DNA of 64,000 nt from Selaginella moellendorffii (GCF_000143415.4 NW_003314261.1:3774880-3838879), one strand, 5' to 3'; counted from the first letter of the stretch, positions 22,302-32,756 are shown. A program made the numbers and translations. Notes: a model not told the origin generated them from the sequence alone.

Positions 22302-22690
22302 ATAGAAGAAGTTCAATGCCCACATCGAACATCTCTTTTTATCCTACGACTTGTTGACCATGTCTCCGGGGGCATCCCCCCACTTAGCGGTGTGCCTAAG
22401 TTAGCCTCCCCGGCCAAGAGCTCATGACAACAGCGTATAGGTGTCCCTATACTCCTCACCTCACCACACCCTAGTATAGGGTCGAGACTTGAACCCAGCC
22501 TTGCTTTACTAGGGGGTTGGGACTTGAACCCAACCTCCGTAGAATACATTTACGGATTTGACATCCCCGCGGGGAGTCGGGCGTAGTGCCCTATGCCTGG
22601 TCGACCTAGCTAACCCATGCTAATTAGCTTACCTTTGGCATGCCTTCGGGTCCCAACACATGCCTCTTGCTCAACTTCGCAAATTGATAT
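22302..22690 (-). other. Chromovirus copy 1, 3' untranslated region
   Basis: Non-coding stretch between the stop of the chromodomain frame and the polypurine tract. It resembles the internal region of the non-coding family (GGGGGCATCCCCC; a phrase around CCCAACCTCCGTAG). It contains GGGTTCAAGTCCC-like phrases close to a Pol III B box. Confidence 0.6.
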
Positions 22691-22692
22691 TT

Positions 22693-23160
22693 TTAATTGA
22701 ATTTTGCATAAGTACATAGAGTTCTGCCTTGCAGAAATTCCTCTACTAGATCTTGCGCATTCGCTAGGTTCTCCTCCGATTCCCATGTTGCTTCGCAGTG
22801 TGGAAATCCTTTCCACTTCACATGGAACTCTCTCACCTCGCGTTCTTGTCGCTTGCTCTTGCGCGCATTGAGGATGGCCTCGACTTCGTATTCCTCTTCC
22901 CCTTGGATAACCTCAGGTAAAGGTCTCACTTGGTCCTTGCGAAGCGGATCCTCAAAGTACGGCTTGAGTAAGTTCATGTGAAACACTGGGTGCATCTTCC
23001 CCATTTCTCGAGGAAGTCGGAGTCAGTAAGCCACTTTACCGATTCGTGCCTCAATCTCATAAGGCCCCGCGAAGTTGCTTACGGAACTCAAGATCAATTC
23101 ATTTTCAGGAATACATGCATTTTTACCTTTGGGTCAACTTTCGGTTGATCCCACTTGGTA
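22693..23160 (-). pseudogene. Integrase C-terminus with chromodomain (copy 1)
   Basis: The frame 23004-22693 starts MGKMHPVFHMNLLKPYF, the conserved end of the integrase, and continues into a chromodomain: YEVEAILNARKS, then FHVKWKGFPHCEATWE and a closing helix DLVEEFLQGR. Chromodomains of this type direct insertion to particular chromatin. The aromatic residues at F, W and W are present. Upstream (23030-23160) the frame is broken. Confidence 0.85.
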
Positions 23161-24180
23161 GCTTGAGGTTCTTAGTGTTCAACCACACCTTCTCCCCAGC
23201 TTAGAACTCTACATCCCGACACTTCTGGTTTGCGTATTTGGTTTGCTTTTGTTGAGCCCGTTCCAAGGAATCCCTCACTAGATTCCAAATGCTAAGTCTT
23301 TCCGCCGTGAATGCCTCCACTGTGGGTAACTCTCCATGATACTTGGCCACGCCGAGTTCCACAGGACCTTCAATAGCTCACCCATTGATGACTTCCCATG
23401 GACTCACCCCGAAACTCGAATATGGTGAGTTGTTATAACACATTTTCGCAAGTCCTAAATGACTTACCCAATCAGTCTGGTCTCCCGAGACATAGCATCG
23501 CAAATAATCCTCTAGCTGCCTATTCACCCTTTCTATTTGTCCATCTGTCAAGAAGTGTTAGTGCCAACAAACTTGACTTAATACCCCATACCTGTCTGTG
23601 GCTGATAGGCTGTGCTGAATTTCAACTTGGTGCGATACTGTTCCAGGAGAGTCCTCCAGAACCTACTGGTGAAGATCTTATCTCGATCTGAGATGATCTC
23701 TTCCGATCTTCCCCGCACTCGAACCACTTGTTCGAAGAACAGCTTCGCCACACCTTTCGCATCCACCTCCGTTGTGGTGGGTATGAAATGTGCCATTTTT
23801 GAAAATCGGTCCACCACCACGAATATCGCATCAAACCCCTTGCTTGGGGGAAGTCCCGTGATGAAGTCCATCGTAAGATACTTCCACAAACGATCTGGAA
23901 TTGGGATGCTTTGCAACAAGCCCCCACTAGCCTTAGTCACGGCTTTGACCTGCTGACATGTTGGACATGTCTTTACATAGTCTTGTACGTCCTTAGCCAT
24001 ATCTGGCCAATGGTACTTCCTCTTGAGTAAGCCCATTGTCTTGGGCACTCCGCCGTGTCCCGCAAGAGGTCCGTCATTACACTCTTCTAAGACTACCTTC
24101 CTTAGTTCCCCTTCTGGAACATACACCCTCGTTTGCTTATAATAGATGAGTCCGTTGCGTTCCGCATAGCCCATTTTCTC
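23160..24180 (-). pseudogene. Integrase zinc finger and catalytic core (copy 1)
   Basis: The minus frame 24405-23578 carries the H-H-C-C finger (GHGGVPKTMGLLKRKYHW ... CPTCQQV) and the first catalytic Asp in YLTMDFITGLP, then the second in ISDRDKIF. The core is cut after YQPQTG by a short insertion (near 23550-23585). The same insertion is present in copy 2 at about 57848-57890, so it is inherited by both. Confidence 0.85.
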
Positions 24181-24930
24181 TTCCATTGGCAGCTCACCTC
24201 TTTGGTGAGCTTCCCGTGCCTCTAGATTCCTTAGCAACACTTCTTGAGCTAGACCATCGTTCTCATATACTGTCCGCACATTGTCCCAGAAGGTTGCTGT
24301 TATGCTGGATATCGCCAACCTCAAGCTCGCTTTTCGACTTAGCACATCCGCCACAATGTTGCTCTTCCCAGGCTTGTACAGAATCTCGCAATCAAACTCG
24401 GCCAAGGCATTGGCCCATCGACCTTGTTTCCCTCTCAGGTCGGGCTATGACAAGAAGTGTTTCGTTGCCACATTGTCCGTATAAACCTTGAAGTGTCTCC
24501 CAAGGTAGTGTCGCCACTCCTTGAGCACCTTGACCACCGCAAACAATTCTTTCTCGTGGGCAGGCCACTTCCTTTGAGCCTTGTCCAACTTCTTTGAGAA
24601 GAACGCTACTGGATGGTTGTCTTGCTTCAAAATTGCACCCAACGCAAAGTCCGAAGCATTCGTTTCTACCTCAAAGTCCTTACCAAAGTCTGGTAATGCC
24701 AATACAGGAGCCTTCCTCAACTTCCCTTTGAGGTGGACGAATGCCACCTCACATTCCGCTGTCCATACCATCTTCCCTTTTCCTGTTTGGTCCGTTAAGG
24801 GTAGGGTTACTCTCGAATAGTGTCTGATAAACTTTCGATAGTAGTTGCATAGCCCCAAGAACGCTCTCAACTCATGTACATTTGATGGTCGCTCCCATTC
24901 TTGGATTGCTTGGACCTTCTCCAGGTCCAC
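24180..24930 (-). pseudogene. RNase H and end of reverse transcriptase (copy 1)
   Basis: The frame 24930-24445 reads LRAFLGLCNYYRKFIRHYS, then VETNASDFALGAIL (RNase H start), FSKKLDKAQRKWPAHEKEL and YTDNVATKHFLS. A stop at 24445 separates it from the distal RNase H phrase (EILYKPGKSNIVADVLSR) at about 24330-24390. Confidence 0.85.
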
Positions 24931-25466
24931 CTTGAGCCCGTCCTAGCCCACCACATGCCCGAGAAACTTTACCTCTTGTTGAGCAAAGTCATATTTAATC
25001 TCTTTAGCATACAGTTTGTGTTCCCTTAGTTTCTCAAACACCTTCGCCAAGTGTTCGGCATGCTCCTCTAGCGTCTTGCTATAGATCAGGATGTCGTCGA
25101 TATAGACGACCATGAAGTGATCCAGATAGCATACCTCGTTCGACAGGTTGTCTTCTCGACATCCTCCTTGGCTACCCTGATCTGGTAGTATCCTGACCTT
25201 AGGTCAATCCTCGAGAAGTATTTTGCCTTTCCCAACCTATCGAATAGGTCCTCAATCCGGGGCAAAGGGTACTTGTTCTTCTTTGTATACTTGTTGAGAA
25301 CCCGGTAGTCTATGCACATGGGCATAAATCCATTTTTCTTTTTCACAAATAACACCGGCGCCCCATACAGCAATTTGCTCAACCTAACATATCGTTTGAC
25401 CACCAACTCCTCTAGTTGGCGCTTGAGCTCCTTGAGATTTTCTCGTTCAAACGATAGGGGGGACAA
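24931..25466 (-). pseudogene. Reverse transcriptase (copy 1), with 86-nt deletion
   Basis: It starts as [21 protein letters not shown] and contains [33 protein letters not shown] and [16 protein letters not shown]. At about 25129 it jumps from RTRY to [11 protein letters not shown], skipping the segment with MPFGL that is present in copy 2. The loss shifts the frame, so the enzyme is inactive, although the YIDD catalytic codons remain (about 25090-25105). Confidence 0.88.
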
Positions 25467-26110
25467 ACTACCGCCTCAACACCCTCGACCAGCTCAATCT
25501 TATGTTCTATCGGCCGTGCGAGGGGCAGCCCCACTGGTAACTCCTTCGACATGGTATCCTGGAATTGGTCCAACACCCGTTGGATCACTAAAGGTAATTC
25601 TTCTGTTCCTGTCTTTTTGTCACTCTTCACCGAGAGTAAGCACAAAAATGCTACCTTAGTTCCTTTAGTGAGTTGTCCTCTCGTGGACACCAGGTTTAAG
25701 CAGGATTCTTTGGCCTTGCTTTGCCCTACCTTTAGATCCTGGGCCTCCACCCTAGATCTTCTTCTTTGGGCATTCGCTAGTACCACAAGGTTTCTACCTT
25801 GTCCATGCAGGGCTACCACGAACCGATTGAACCAGTCCATTCCGAAGATCACGTCAAATCCCACCATGTCCAACACGGTGAAATCCATGTCCACTTTCCA
25901 TGTCCCTACTTCGACTCTCGCTTGTCGAAGTACCTCATCAGTGCTTTGGCTACCTTGAACAAACTCTATAGTCCTTGGTTCGCCTAGCCGCTGCATCGCT
26001 AGTCCGACTTGCCGGACTATGTTTGAAGCCACAAAATTATCCGAAGCACCCGTGTCAATAAGGATCTTAACAAAGCTACCTCCGAGCTTTCCTCGGAGGG
26101 CTAGTAGATG
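25467..26110 (-). pseudogene. Aspartic protease and linker (copy 1)
   Basis: The minus frame 26032-25412 starts at MASNIVRQVGLAMQRLGEPR and includes a VDMDFTVLDMVGFDVIFGMD protease flap/core phrase. The catalytic Asp motif lies just upstream (copy 2 shows ILIDTGASDNFV). It continues into the reverse transcriptase N-terminus. Confidence 0.75.
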
Positions 26111-27382
26111 TCATGAATGACTCTCTACCAAAGTTGCTCGTGTAATGAGTAACTTTGAGTTAGGGACTGGATCACATACCTCAGTTTGGACTTCACCCGA
26201 TTTGATGGCCATATTGGCTTTGGCCTTCTTTGGGTAGGGACATTCCCTCGAAAAGTGTCCCGCTTCACCGCAGTTGTAGCATATGTTGTTTCCCACGCTG
26301 CTATATGACTTGACATTCTTATCTGTGGGTTTGTCTCTTTTCGCTTGACTCCCCCACGTACTCGTTCACTGGCCACCAGATTTGCCTTTTTGGAACCCCG
26401 AGGACTCATTCTTAGAGAAACTCTTCTTGAATTTCCCTCTGCTAAACGTTCCCCTTGGTTTGGCCCCTTTCCTAAACGTGGATCCCGACCCCGTCGTGTT
26501 CCCCTTTCACAGGTTATCGTTGAAATGCACTTTGATGGCCGCATCCAACACTTCCCTATAGTTGGTCGGGTTCCACCACATCACTTCACCGTGAGCCCAG
26601 GTTTGCAAACCTGATATGAAGGCATGGAACGCATCCATATCCCCCATGTCTATGACAAGTATTCTCTTTGCCATAAACCCATTCACATACTCCTGAATGG
26701 TTCCGATCTGCTTCAGCCTACTCAGCTTGTCCCTTAGATGCAGAGTAGCATTCGGAGGAACGTAAGTTGCGCGGATCCTCGCCTTCATCATTTCCCAAGT
26801 GGCCACAGGTCCTTCATTGGCCTCTGTCATTCTCCACCAAGACTTGGCATTATCTGCTAAGTATGGTTTTGCACATAGGACCTTCTCCGAGCTCGGTAAC
26901 CGCAACGCTCGAAAGTAGTCCTCCATATCGTAAAACCAATCCTCCACCACCTTATAGTTGTTCACTCCCTTGAAGACCGGTGGGGGCTTTGGTTTGTACT
27001 TGGGAACTGCCTGAGGGACTGATTCCACTTCGGTCTATTCGACCTTGTTTGGTTCTGCCTTAGTCCCTGCCGAAGGGTCCACACCTTCTGCGATACCAGC
27101 ATCCGCAGTCTTTCGCTTTTTATTCCGCTTCTCATCACGCTTTAGCTTGCGTATGAGAGTCTCTAGCAGGGCATTGGTCTGTGCCAATTGTCCTTCTAGA
27201 ACATCCAGTCGAGCCTTGGACGACCGAACCTCACCACCGGACTTTTGTTTGGAAGTTTCCTCACTGGAGTCCTCCTCATGCAAGGATTCCTCATCCATAG
27301 CCTCTTGTTTGACCGGAGGCTCCAGCTCTGGCGGAGGTTCTATCTCCGCCTGGGTTCGCTTACGCCCTGCCTTTGCCATCAC
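26111..27382 (-). pseudogene. Gag with Cys-His knuckle (copy 1)
   Basis: The start codon is within the ATGATG near 27382 and the protein begins MMAKAGRKRTQAEIEPPPEL. It has an acidic N-terminus, a coiled-coil-like stretch (DVLEGQLAQTNALLETLI) and the capsid region YKVVEDWFYDMEDYFRAL. The zinc knuckle CYNCGEAGHFSREC (C-X2-C-X4-H-X4-C) lies at about 26255-26295. One TAG at 27035-27037 interrupts it, where copy 2 has CAG. The region between capsid and knuckle is frameshifted near 26510. Confidence 0.85.
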
Positions 27383-27423
27383 CCAGCAATCTGCCTCTAT
27401 CCTTCGCTAGAACTGAGGAAAAG

Positions 27424-27435
27424 GCTCCGATACCA
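27424..27435 (-). other. Primer binding site of chromovirus copy 1
   Basis: Complement of TGGTATCGGAGC, three bases from the LTR at 27439; initiator tRNA-Met type. Confidence 0.9.
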
Positions 27436-27438
27436 AAT

Positions 27439-28597
27439 TGTAAGCCACAAATTTTTCCTTTCCAATTTGCCAGCTTACCTCGTCTATCTGGCCAACTCTG
27501 CCTTGGCTTGTGCTAAGTTCCCTTGCCAAGGTCTTCGCCTATGGTACCAGCTCCTACTTGGTCCTACTTGGTTTCAGCTACTCACTGCACAAACAACGGA
27601 GTGTTAGCCATCCATTTACGGATTCCTAAATCTCTCCCAATCCCCCTCCCCGGGTTCGACTAGACTTAAGGTTCGGCTACACTCCCCGCAGGCACAAGCA
27701 GCCAAGCACACCAAGCCTCCAGATTCCTAACACCCCTTGGTACCACAAGACTTGATCATGGGACCCTCTAAATCCCAAGCCTTGGGTGCGGCACTTGCTT
27801 CGGGACGTCAGGGCGAAACACCATGGCCTAACAGCCCGGTATGGGTACCTCTACCCCTCCACTTCCATCCCGAAGGGAAGGCCCAAGCCCCTAGAAAGGG
27901 CGAGGACCAATGAGCCACAAGGTACTCAAGTGGGGCACCACTCCACATGAGCCGGGAGCACCGCAGTCAGTTTCCCTTTCGGGAGTGGGAGCTGCTCTTG
28001 AGCACTTCCCTGGGTGGCCCCTCCGGCACCACCCAAGCCTATGCTCACTCCCACCCAAAGCCCCTCGGCCCCAGTCTCAACCTCAAGTCAATTTGGAAGC
28101 ACCACTGAAGAGTTCCTTCAAGATTGGTTCCTGAACCTCACTATCCCTACTATACTTTTGGAACCCCCTGTAGCCCCCCCCCCCCTTGAGAGACGCACGC
28201 TTTGGGCTTTCACCCCTTGAGCTGTATTAGTATTTGGACTTAGTCTCAGAATCGATCTCGGACTCGATCTCGGACCCGACTTCGGACTCGGTCTCGGACT
28301 CGATTTCGGACTCGATCTCGCACCCGATCTTGGACTCAACTTCAGACTCGACCTCGGACTCGGTCTCAGACCCGATTTGGATCTCGGACTCTGTCTTGAA
28401 CTCGGTCTTGAACTCGGTCTCGAACTCGGTCTCCGATTCGGCCTCGGCTCGATCCCGGACTCTATCTCGAACTCGGTCTCTGAGTCGGTCTTGGACTCGA
28501 TCTTCGACTCGGTCCCATTCGATGAACTCTTTGTCATTTCGGTCATGCTTTCGGGGATCCTTTAGCCTACGACATCTCGGGGAGTCGGTTCCTTACA
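27439..28597 (-). repeat. 5' LTR of chromovirus copy 1
   Basis: 1159 bp, very similar to 21139-22289. Differences concentrate in the repeat array (28225-28540) and in the C run (28174-28185, 12 bases). TATA-like motif at 28148-28159 on plus. Confidence 0.92.
28225..28540 (-). repeat. LTR-embedded repeat array, 5' LTR copy 1
   Basis: GACTCGATCTCG-type array, differing in unit number and order from 21945-22212 although both LTRs were identical at insertion. Confidence 0.85.
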
Positions 28598-28990
28598 CAA
28601 TGCTTCAACAACTTTCCAGCAAATGGTGGATGATGTTCTTTGTGATATGCTGGAGGTGATTGTTGACTTCATTAATGATGTCTTGATCCACTCAGAGAGG
28701 ATGTAGGAGGAACATGTTTATGATGTTTGTAAAGTGTTAGATTAGTTATGAGAAAGTTGAAGTGATCAAAGTGTGTATTTGGGTCCAAAGACACAACTTA
28801 TCTTAAGTACTATATTTTTTGTAAAGGTTTGCAAGTTGATCATGACAAACTTGTGGCTATTCTAAAGTTTCCTACTTCGAAGTGTGTGAATGATGTGTAA
28901 TGCTTCTTGGGCAAAGTGCAATATCTTGGTCGTTTTATAGATCATTTTTCTGATTACACTACACTGTTGTGAGCATTACTAATGTCATTT
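28598..28990 (+). pseudogene. Gypsy reverse transcriptase, C-terminal part
   Basis: It resumes the frame broken at 21138, starting with the duplicated CAATG: NASTTFQQMVDDVLCDM, then FINDVLIHSE (the YxDD region, here Asn-Asp in place of the usual Asp-Asp) and KCVFGSKDTTYL-like phrases with stops. Plus strand, part of the old element. Confidence 0.75.
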
Positions 28991-28999
28991 GTCATTTGG

Positions 29000-29640
29000 T
29001 CTATGAACTGTGAGTAGGCAATCATGGATTTCAAAAAGCTATCAACGACTCCTTTAATTTTAGCGTATCCTAATTACACTTGGCCTTTCATTTTGCATGT
29101 AAATGCTTTTGATATTGGTTTTAGATGTGTGTTGATGCAAAAGAGCCCAAGTGTGCCTAGTCAATACCATCCCATTGCATATATAAGTCATATATTACAA
29201 CCAACAGAGGTAAACTACTTCACGACAGAGAAAAAATGTTTAGCAGTAGTTTGGGGTTTCAAAAAATTTCATGCATATCCACATGATTCTCGAACATTAC
29301 TACAAGGTAATTATGCTGCTGTTACTTCATTATTTAAGTGAAAGAACGTGGTTAGTTGTATTTCTTGGTGGGCTTTGAAGCTTCAGATATATAATTTTGA
29401 TGTTGTTCATCACCTAGGGAGTTTTATAACTGATGCAAATGCCCTTCCTCAATCTCCTCTTCCTTTTTCACTCTCTTATCATATTTCTAATGAGCTTATT
29501 GTTCAAGTATTTATAGATTTTCTAGATGAGGATCCATCAACAGTTGTTGTACTTGATGTTAAGTGTCCACAAGGAGTAGAGCAAGATTTACCTTCTTTTG
29601 ATAAGGTTTGTGAGGCTCAAAAGATTGAGCCATAGATTCG
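29000..29640 (+). pseudogene. Gypsy RNase H
   Basis: Contains [30 protein letters not shown] and, after a stop at 29339-29341, WWALKLQIYNFDVVHHLGS. The minus-strand relative at 44721-45644 has the same order and better preservation. Confidence 0.8.
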
Positions 29641-29719
29641 AAGGTTTCAAGATGGATTTGAAAATTTTGCATCACTTGCTGATGATTTTCCATTCTAGTA
29701 TTTACATTCTCAATATTAC

Positions 29720-30447
29720 TGTAGCGCATGTAATCATGGGATGAGATTTGGATATACTGTCACCGTGGATCCTTGGAACCTTGGGGAATAAATGGGGATA
29801 AAATAGCCACTAAGGGCTCTCTCATCAAGCAATTGCCCCTTTTCCAGTTGGCTTAAGGGGAGAGAGATAAGGTGCGCTACAGTTGGTATCAGAGGAAATG
29901 GCACGGGTTCGATTCCCATTGATTAGTAGCTACTTAAAAGTATAATATACCCTTGAGTAAGGTATATTCCTACCCTTAAATTTGAAATCGTACGTATTGG
30001 GCATCCATGCGTACGTCCTTCCTCTTGTGTGGAGTATCCACGGACGAAGGTATCCATCGTGGGACTGCGGTACAGGTGGATGACTAGTTGCCTCACATGG
30101 AATAGCTAATCTACACAAATGGAAGGATTGGTAGATTGAGTGCGGAAATGGAGGTGCTGGTTCCCCTTGGCTCAGTAGGGGTTGTTAGTCAATAGTCAAT
30201 GATGTCAATGTGGTTCCCCTTGGCTCAGTAGGGGTTGTTAGTCAATAGTCAATGAGGACATTGACATCTCTGAAGGGGGGGTGAGTGTAGCGCATGTGAT
30301 CATGGGATGAGATTTGGATATACTGTCACCGTGGATCCTTAGAACCTTAGGGAATAAATGGGGATAAAATAGCCACTAAGGGCTCTCTCATCAAGCAATT
30401 GCCCCTTTTCCAGTTGGCTTAAGGGGAAAGAGATAAGGTGCACTACA
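29720..30447 (+). mobile_element. TRIM element 1 (728 bp)
   Basis: A terminal-repeat retrotransposon in miniature. Both LTRs are 162 bp (29720-29881 and 30286-30447), TGTAGCGCATG ... CACTACA, with primer site TGGTATCAGAG at 29884-29894, a polypurine tract (GAAGGGGGGGTGAG, 30272-30285) and target duplication ATTAC (29715-29719, 30448-30452). There is no coding capacity. The internal part has a 49-bp tandem duplication (phrase GGCTCAGTAGGGGTTGTTAG at about 30170 and 30219) that the second copy at 55094 lacks. It sits between RNase H and integrase of the old gypsy element. Confidence 0.93.
29906..29916 (+). promoter_or_regulatory. B-box-like sequence in TRIM 1
   Basis: GGTTCGATTCC matches the tRNA B-box consensus GGTTCGANTCC. 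It lies about 20 bases after the primer site. A one-base variant is in TRIM 2 near 55279. No A box was identified, so it may not be functional. Confidence 0.35.
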
Positions 30448-30539
30448 ATTACTTTGAAGATGGCCTTCTTTATTTTATGGGGACGGATCTTGATGATCAT
30501 TTACGGTTGGTGGTGCCTTAAATATTTATTCTATGGTAT

Positions 30540-31310
30540 CTTTATATCTACTATGATTCTCTTATTCTAAGCGGGCATATGGGACATTATCGTATGACTG
30601 AGAAGCTATACAAGTCTTTCTATTGGCTAGAGATGCGACATAATGTTATCCGGTATGTGCATAGCTGCGTTTGGTGCCAAACTCATAATACTCCCCCTCG
30701 TGATGCGAAAGGACGGTTGGAGTTAATTGTAATTCCCTATTCATTTGAGTTGGTGGTGTTTGATTTTATGGGACCTTTTCCACAATCGACTACTAACAAT
30801 GAGTATGTTATTATTGCTTCTGACTACTTGACTTACTGAGTGGAAGGTGGTGCTCTTGCTAACATCTCTGCAACTGCTATAGGATACTTCTTCCTCAATC
30901 AAGTTGTGTTCCAGCATTTTTGTCCAAAGTGAATTCTTTTAGATAATAGTCTTGCATTTATGGTTGAGGTATTTCCCGTTTTGATATCTTGGTGGGATAT
31001 GCCATACTTTCACAAGTGCTTATCATCCACAGTTAGATTTTTTGGTGGAATAGCTTCTTCAGACTTTCAAATGGATGATTGCAAAGTACGTGAACTTTCA
31101 GTATTCAGATTGGGATGGTTAATTATTGTCTCTTTAGTATGCATATATCATAGAGGTGCAAAGTTCTATTAATGTTTCACCATATAAACTCCTACATGGT
31201 CATGATCCAATACTACCAACGGAGTTGGGTTTACCTTCGTAATTGCCACGAGTTGCCAATGCTAGATCATGGGATCAGTATTTGACAAACATTCTTCCAC
31301 TTGTCTGAGT
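30540..31310 (+). pseudogene. Gypsy integrase
   Basis: Zinc finger GHYRMTEKLYKSFYW ... CVWCQTHN (H-H-C-C) at 30579-30690 and core phrase FELVVFDFMGPFP with the first catalytic Asp. Later phrases are in other frames (LHLW..AEVFPVLIS). Several stops. Confidence 0.8.
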
Positions 31311-31715
31311 AAAATTTGCCGAACACCTGGGCCGTGTACAAGTGGGACAAAAACAATGCTACAACTCCCATCATCATCCACTTATGGAGTATAAAGTGGA
31401 TGATTTGGTATCAATCTGTTTTCCCCATCTTATGGTATATGGTTTATTTAAAGGGTTCTTTGCTCAGTGGAAAGGTTTATATTAGATATTACGACAAATT
31501 GAACCACAAGTTTATGAGGTTCAGCATGACATCTAGTAGGCCGATCCTCCAGAATTTGTGCATGTGCAACAGCTAAAACACTTTATACAAAGGGATCAAG
31601 AACAATTGGCATCACCTACAGATCCACTAATGCCTCCTCCTGATATTCCTACAGATCCTAGCCCATTTATGAGAGAATCATGACAGTCTTCCATCATTTC
31701 GAGAGGAGGGGATGA
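31311..31715 (+). other. Integrase tail and polypurine tract of old gypsy element
   Basis: Degraded C-terminal region matching the relative at 43510-43855 (minus), followed by GAGAGGAGGGGA (31701-31712) just before the LTR-like TG at 31716. Confidence 0.55.
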
Positions 31716-31890
31716 TGTGAGGTCCAAGTGTACAACTATAATGCCATATACTAATATTAGTGTAGTGGGATTTTGGTAGCTATTGGATGGATTTCAATCC
31801 AGACCACTCACTATTGTATATAAACTAGGGTTTTCAGGCTAATTAATATGCACATTTTTTGTATTCCTTTCCATATTCCATACACTCACA
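31716..31890 (+). repeat. Probable short 3' LTR of old gypsy element
   Basis: 175 bp from TGTGAGGTCCAAG to ACACTCACA, following a polypurine tract. Homology to host copy C (37905 onward, AACCCTTATTTCTATTT) begins immediately after it. No matching 5' LTR was found, so the call rests on position and TG...CA ends only. Confidence 0.45.
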
Positions 31891-32756
31891 AACCCTTATT
31901 TCTATTTTCCTGAGATATTTGATTGTCAAGTGAAGCCATGAAACGGGAAAGGGAGATGATTATCAAGGACCTACACCATCTCAAGAACTACCTAGTTTAG
32001 GACTCGTTATAGCTGACTTATGCCTCATTTGGGAGTATTAAGGAGCTCAAGGCCTACTTGAAACAACTACATCCCCTTTGCCCATGCTGCGCTAATTTTG
32101 ATTACTTCAACAATTATTATGTGATTCAGCCCTATTACAAGTGTTGCGGCGACAAACATCACAAATTCACATACAGTGGCACCATGAGCTCTATGAAAGA
32201 TTATGATATCAATATAGAATGCCCCAAAAAGAGAACTAAGAAGCAGCAGTAGTAGCACAAGCCAAGCAAGCTTAGTGGTGGCAAGAAAAATATAGTGTTG
32301 GTGAGTCAAAGCCCTAGCAACAACCAGTTGTTGCCAGTCAGCAATGAGCTCTAAAGTTTGATTGAGTCTATCATGGAAGATATGGAAGATGGGCATGTGT
32401 CCCAGCACATATGTGGCACAGGGGGGGAGGAAGTCTACATGGATTCCAGCAAGAAGGATGAGGATCTCAAGGAATTTGTCAAAGATTTCAAGGTTGATGA
32501 GGGGGATTATAATGATCTTTTATGGGGTATGGAGTGGAAGAAAGCAGTGATCCATAATAGCCCCAAGATCCTATACCTAAGCTAGATAGTTTTGCCATGG
32601 AGCTAAAGGAGCAAATCGAACTAGTCGATGAGGAAGAACACAACTTTGCCTTAGAATTGGAGGAGGAAATAAAACAAAAAACTGCAGTAGCGAGGGAGCA
32701 AGTGATAATGGTTTGGAGGGATGAGGTGAGGAAGGTCAAGTGTAGATGGGGACACT
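31891..32756 (+). pseudogene. Dof-like zinc finger gene, copy B
   Basis: One frame from ATG 31938 (MKRERE, then IIKDLHHLKNYL) with stops at two places before the finger. Finger: CPCC, then FDYFNN, VIQPYYKCC, HHKFTYSGT. Three residues present in copy C are missing between CPCC and FDYFNN. A Lys-rich stretch (ECPKKRTKK) and the acidic tail follow, with further stops and frameshifts (32250-32740). Not translatable as one protein. It belongs to segment B of the host duplication. Confidence 0.6.

Larger units (their letters stand above)
21139..28597 (-). mobile_element. Chromovirus (Ty3/gypsy with chromodomain), copy 1
   Basis: A full-length minus-strand element of 7459 bp: 3' LTR 21139-22289, polypurine tract 22290-22301, chromodomain and integrase, RNase H, reverse transcriptase, protease, gag, primer site 27424-27435, 5' LTR 27439-28597, flanked by CAATG. 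It lies in the reverse transcriptase of the older plus-strand gypsy element. Gag is nearly open but pol has an 86-nt deletion in reverse transcriptase plus other stops, so this copy is defective. It is the same family as 52220-59891 and shares its edges with the non-coding family at 1-13756. Confidence 0.93.
20283..31890 (+). mobile_element. Old Ty3/gypsy element (plus), split by two later insertions
   Basis: Domains in order on the plus strand: protease end (FDLILGMDWL near 20418-20447), reverse transcriptase start (20672-21138), interruption by the chromovirus, reverse transcriptase end (28598-28990), RNase H (29024-29640), interruption by a TRIM, integrase (30540-31310), tail, polypurine tract (31701-31712) and a short 3' LTR (31716-31890). 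Many stops and frameshifts make it inactive. The minus-strand element at 43510-46275 is the same family. The 5' LTR was not found, so the left border is approximate. Confidence 0.75.
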
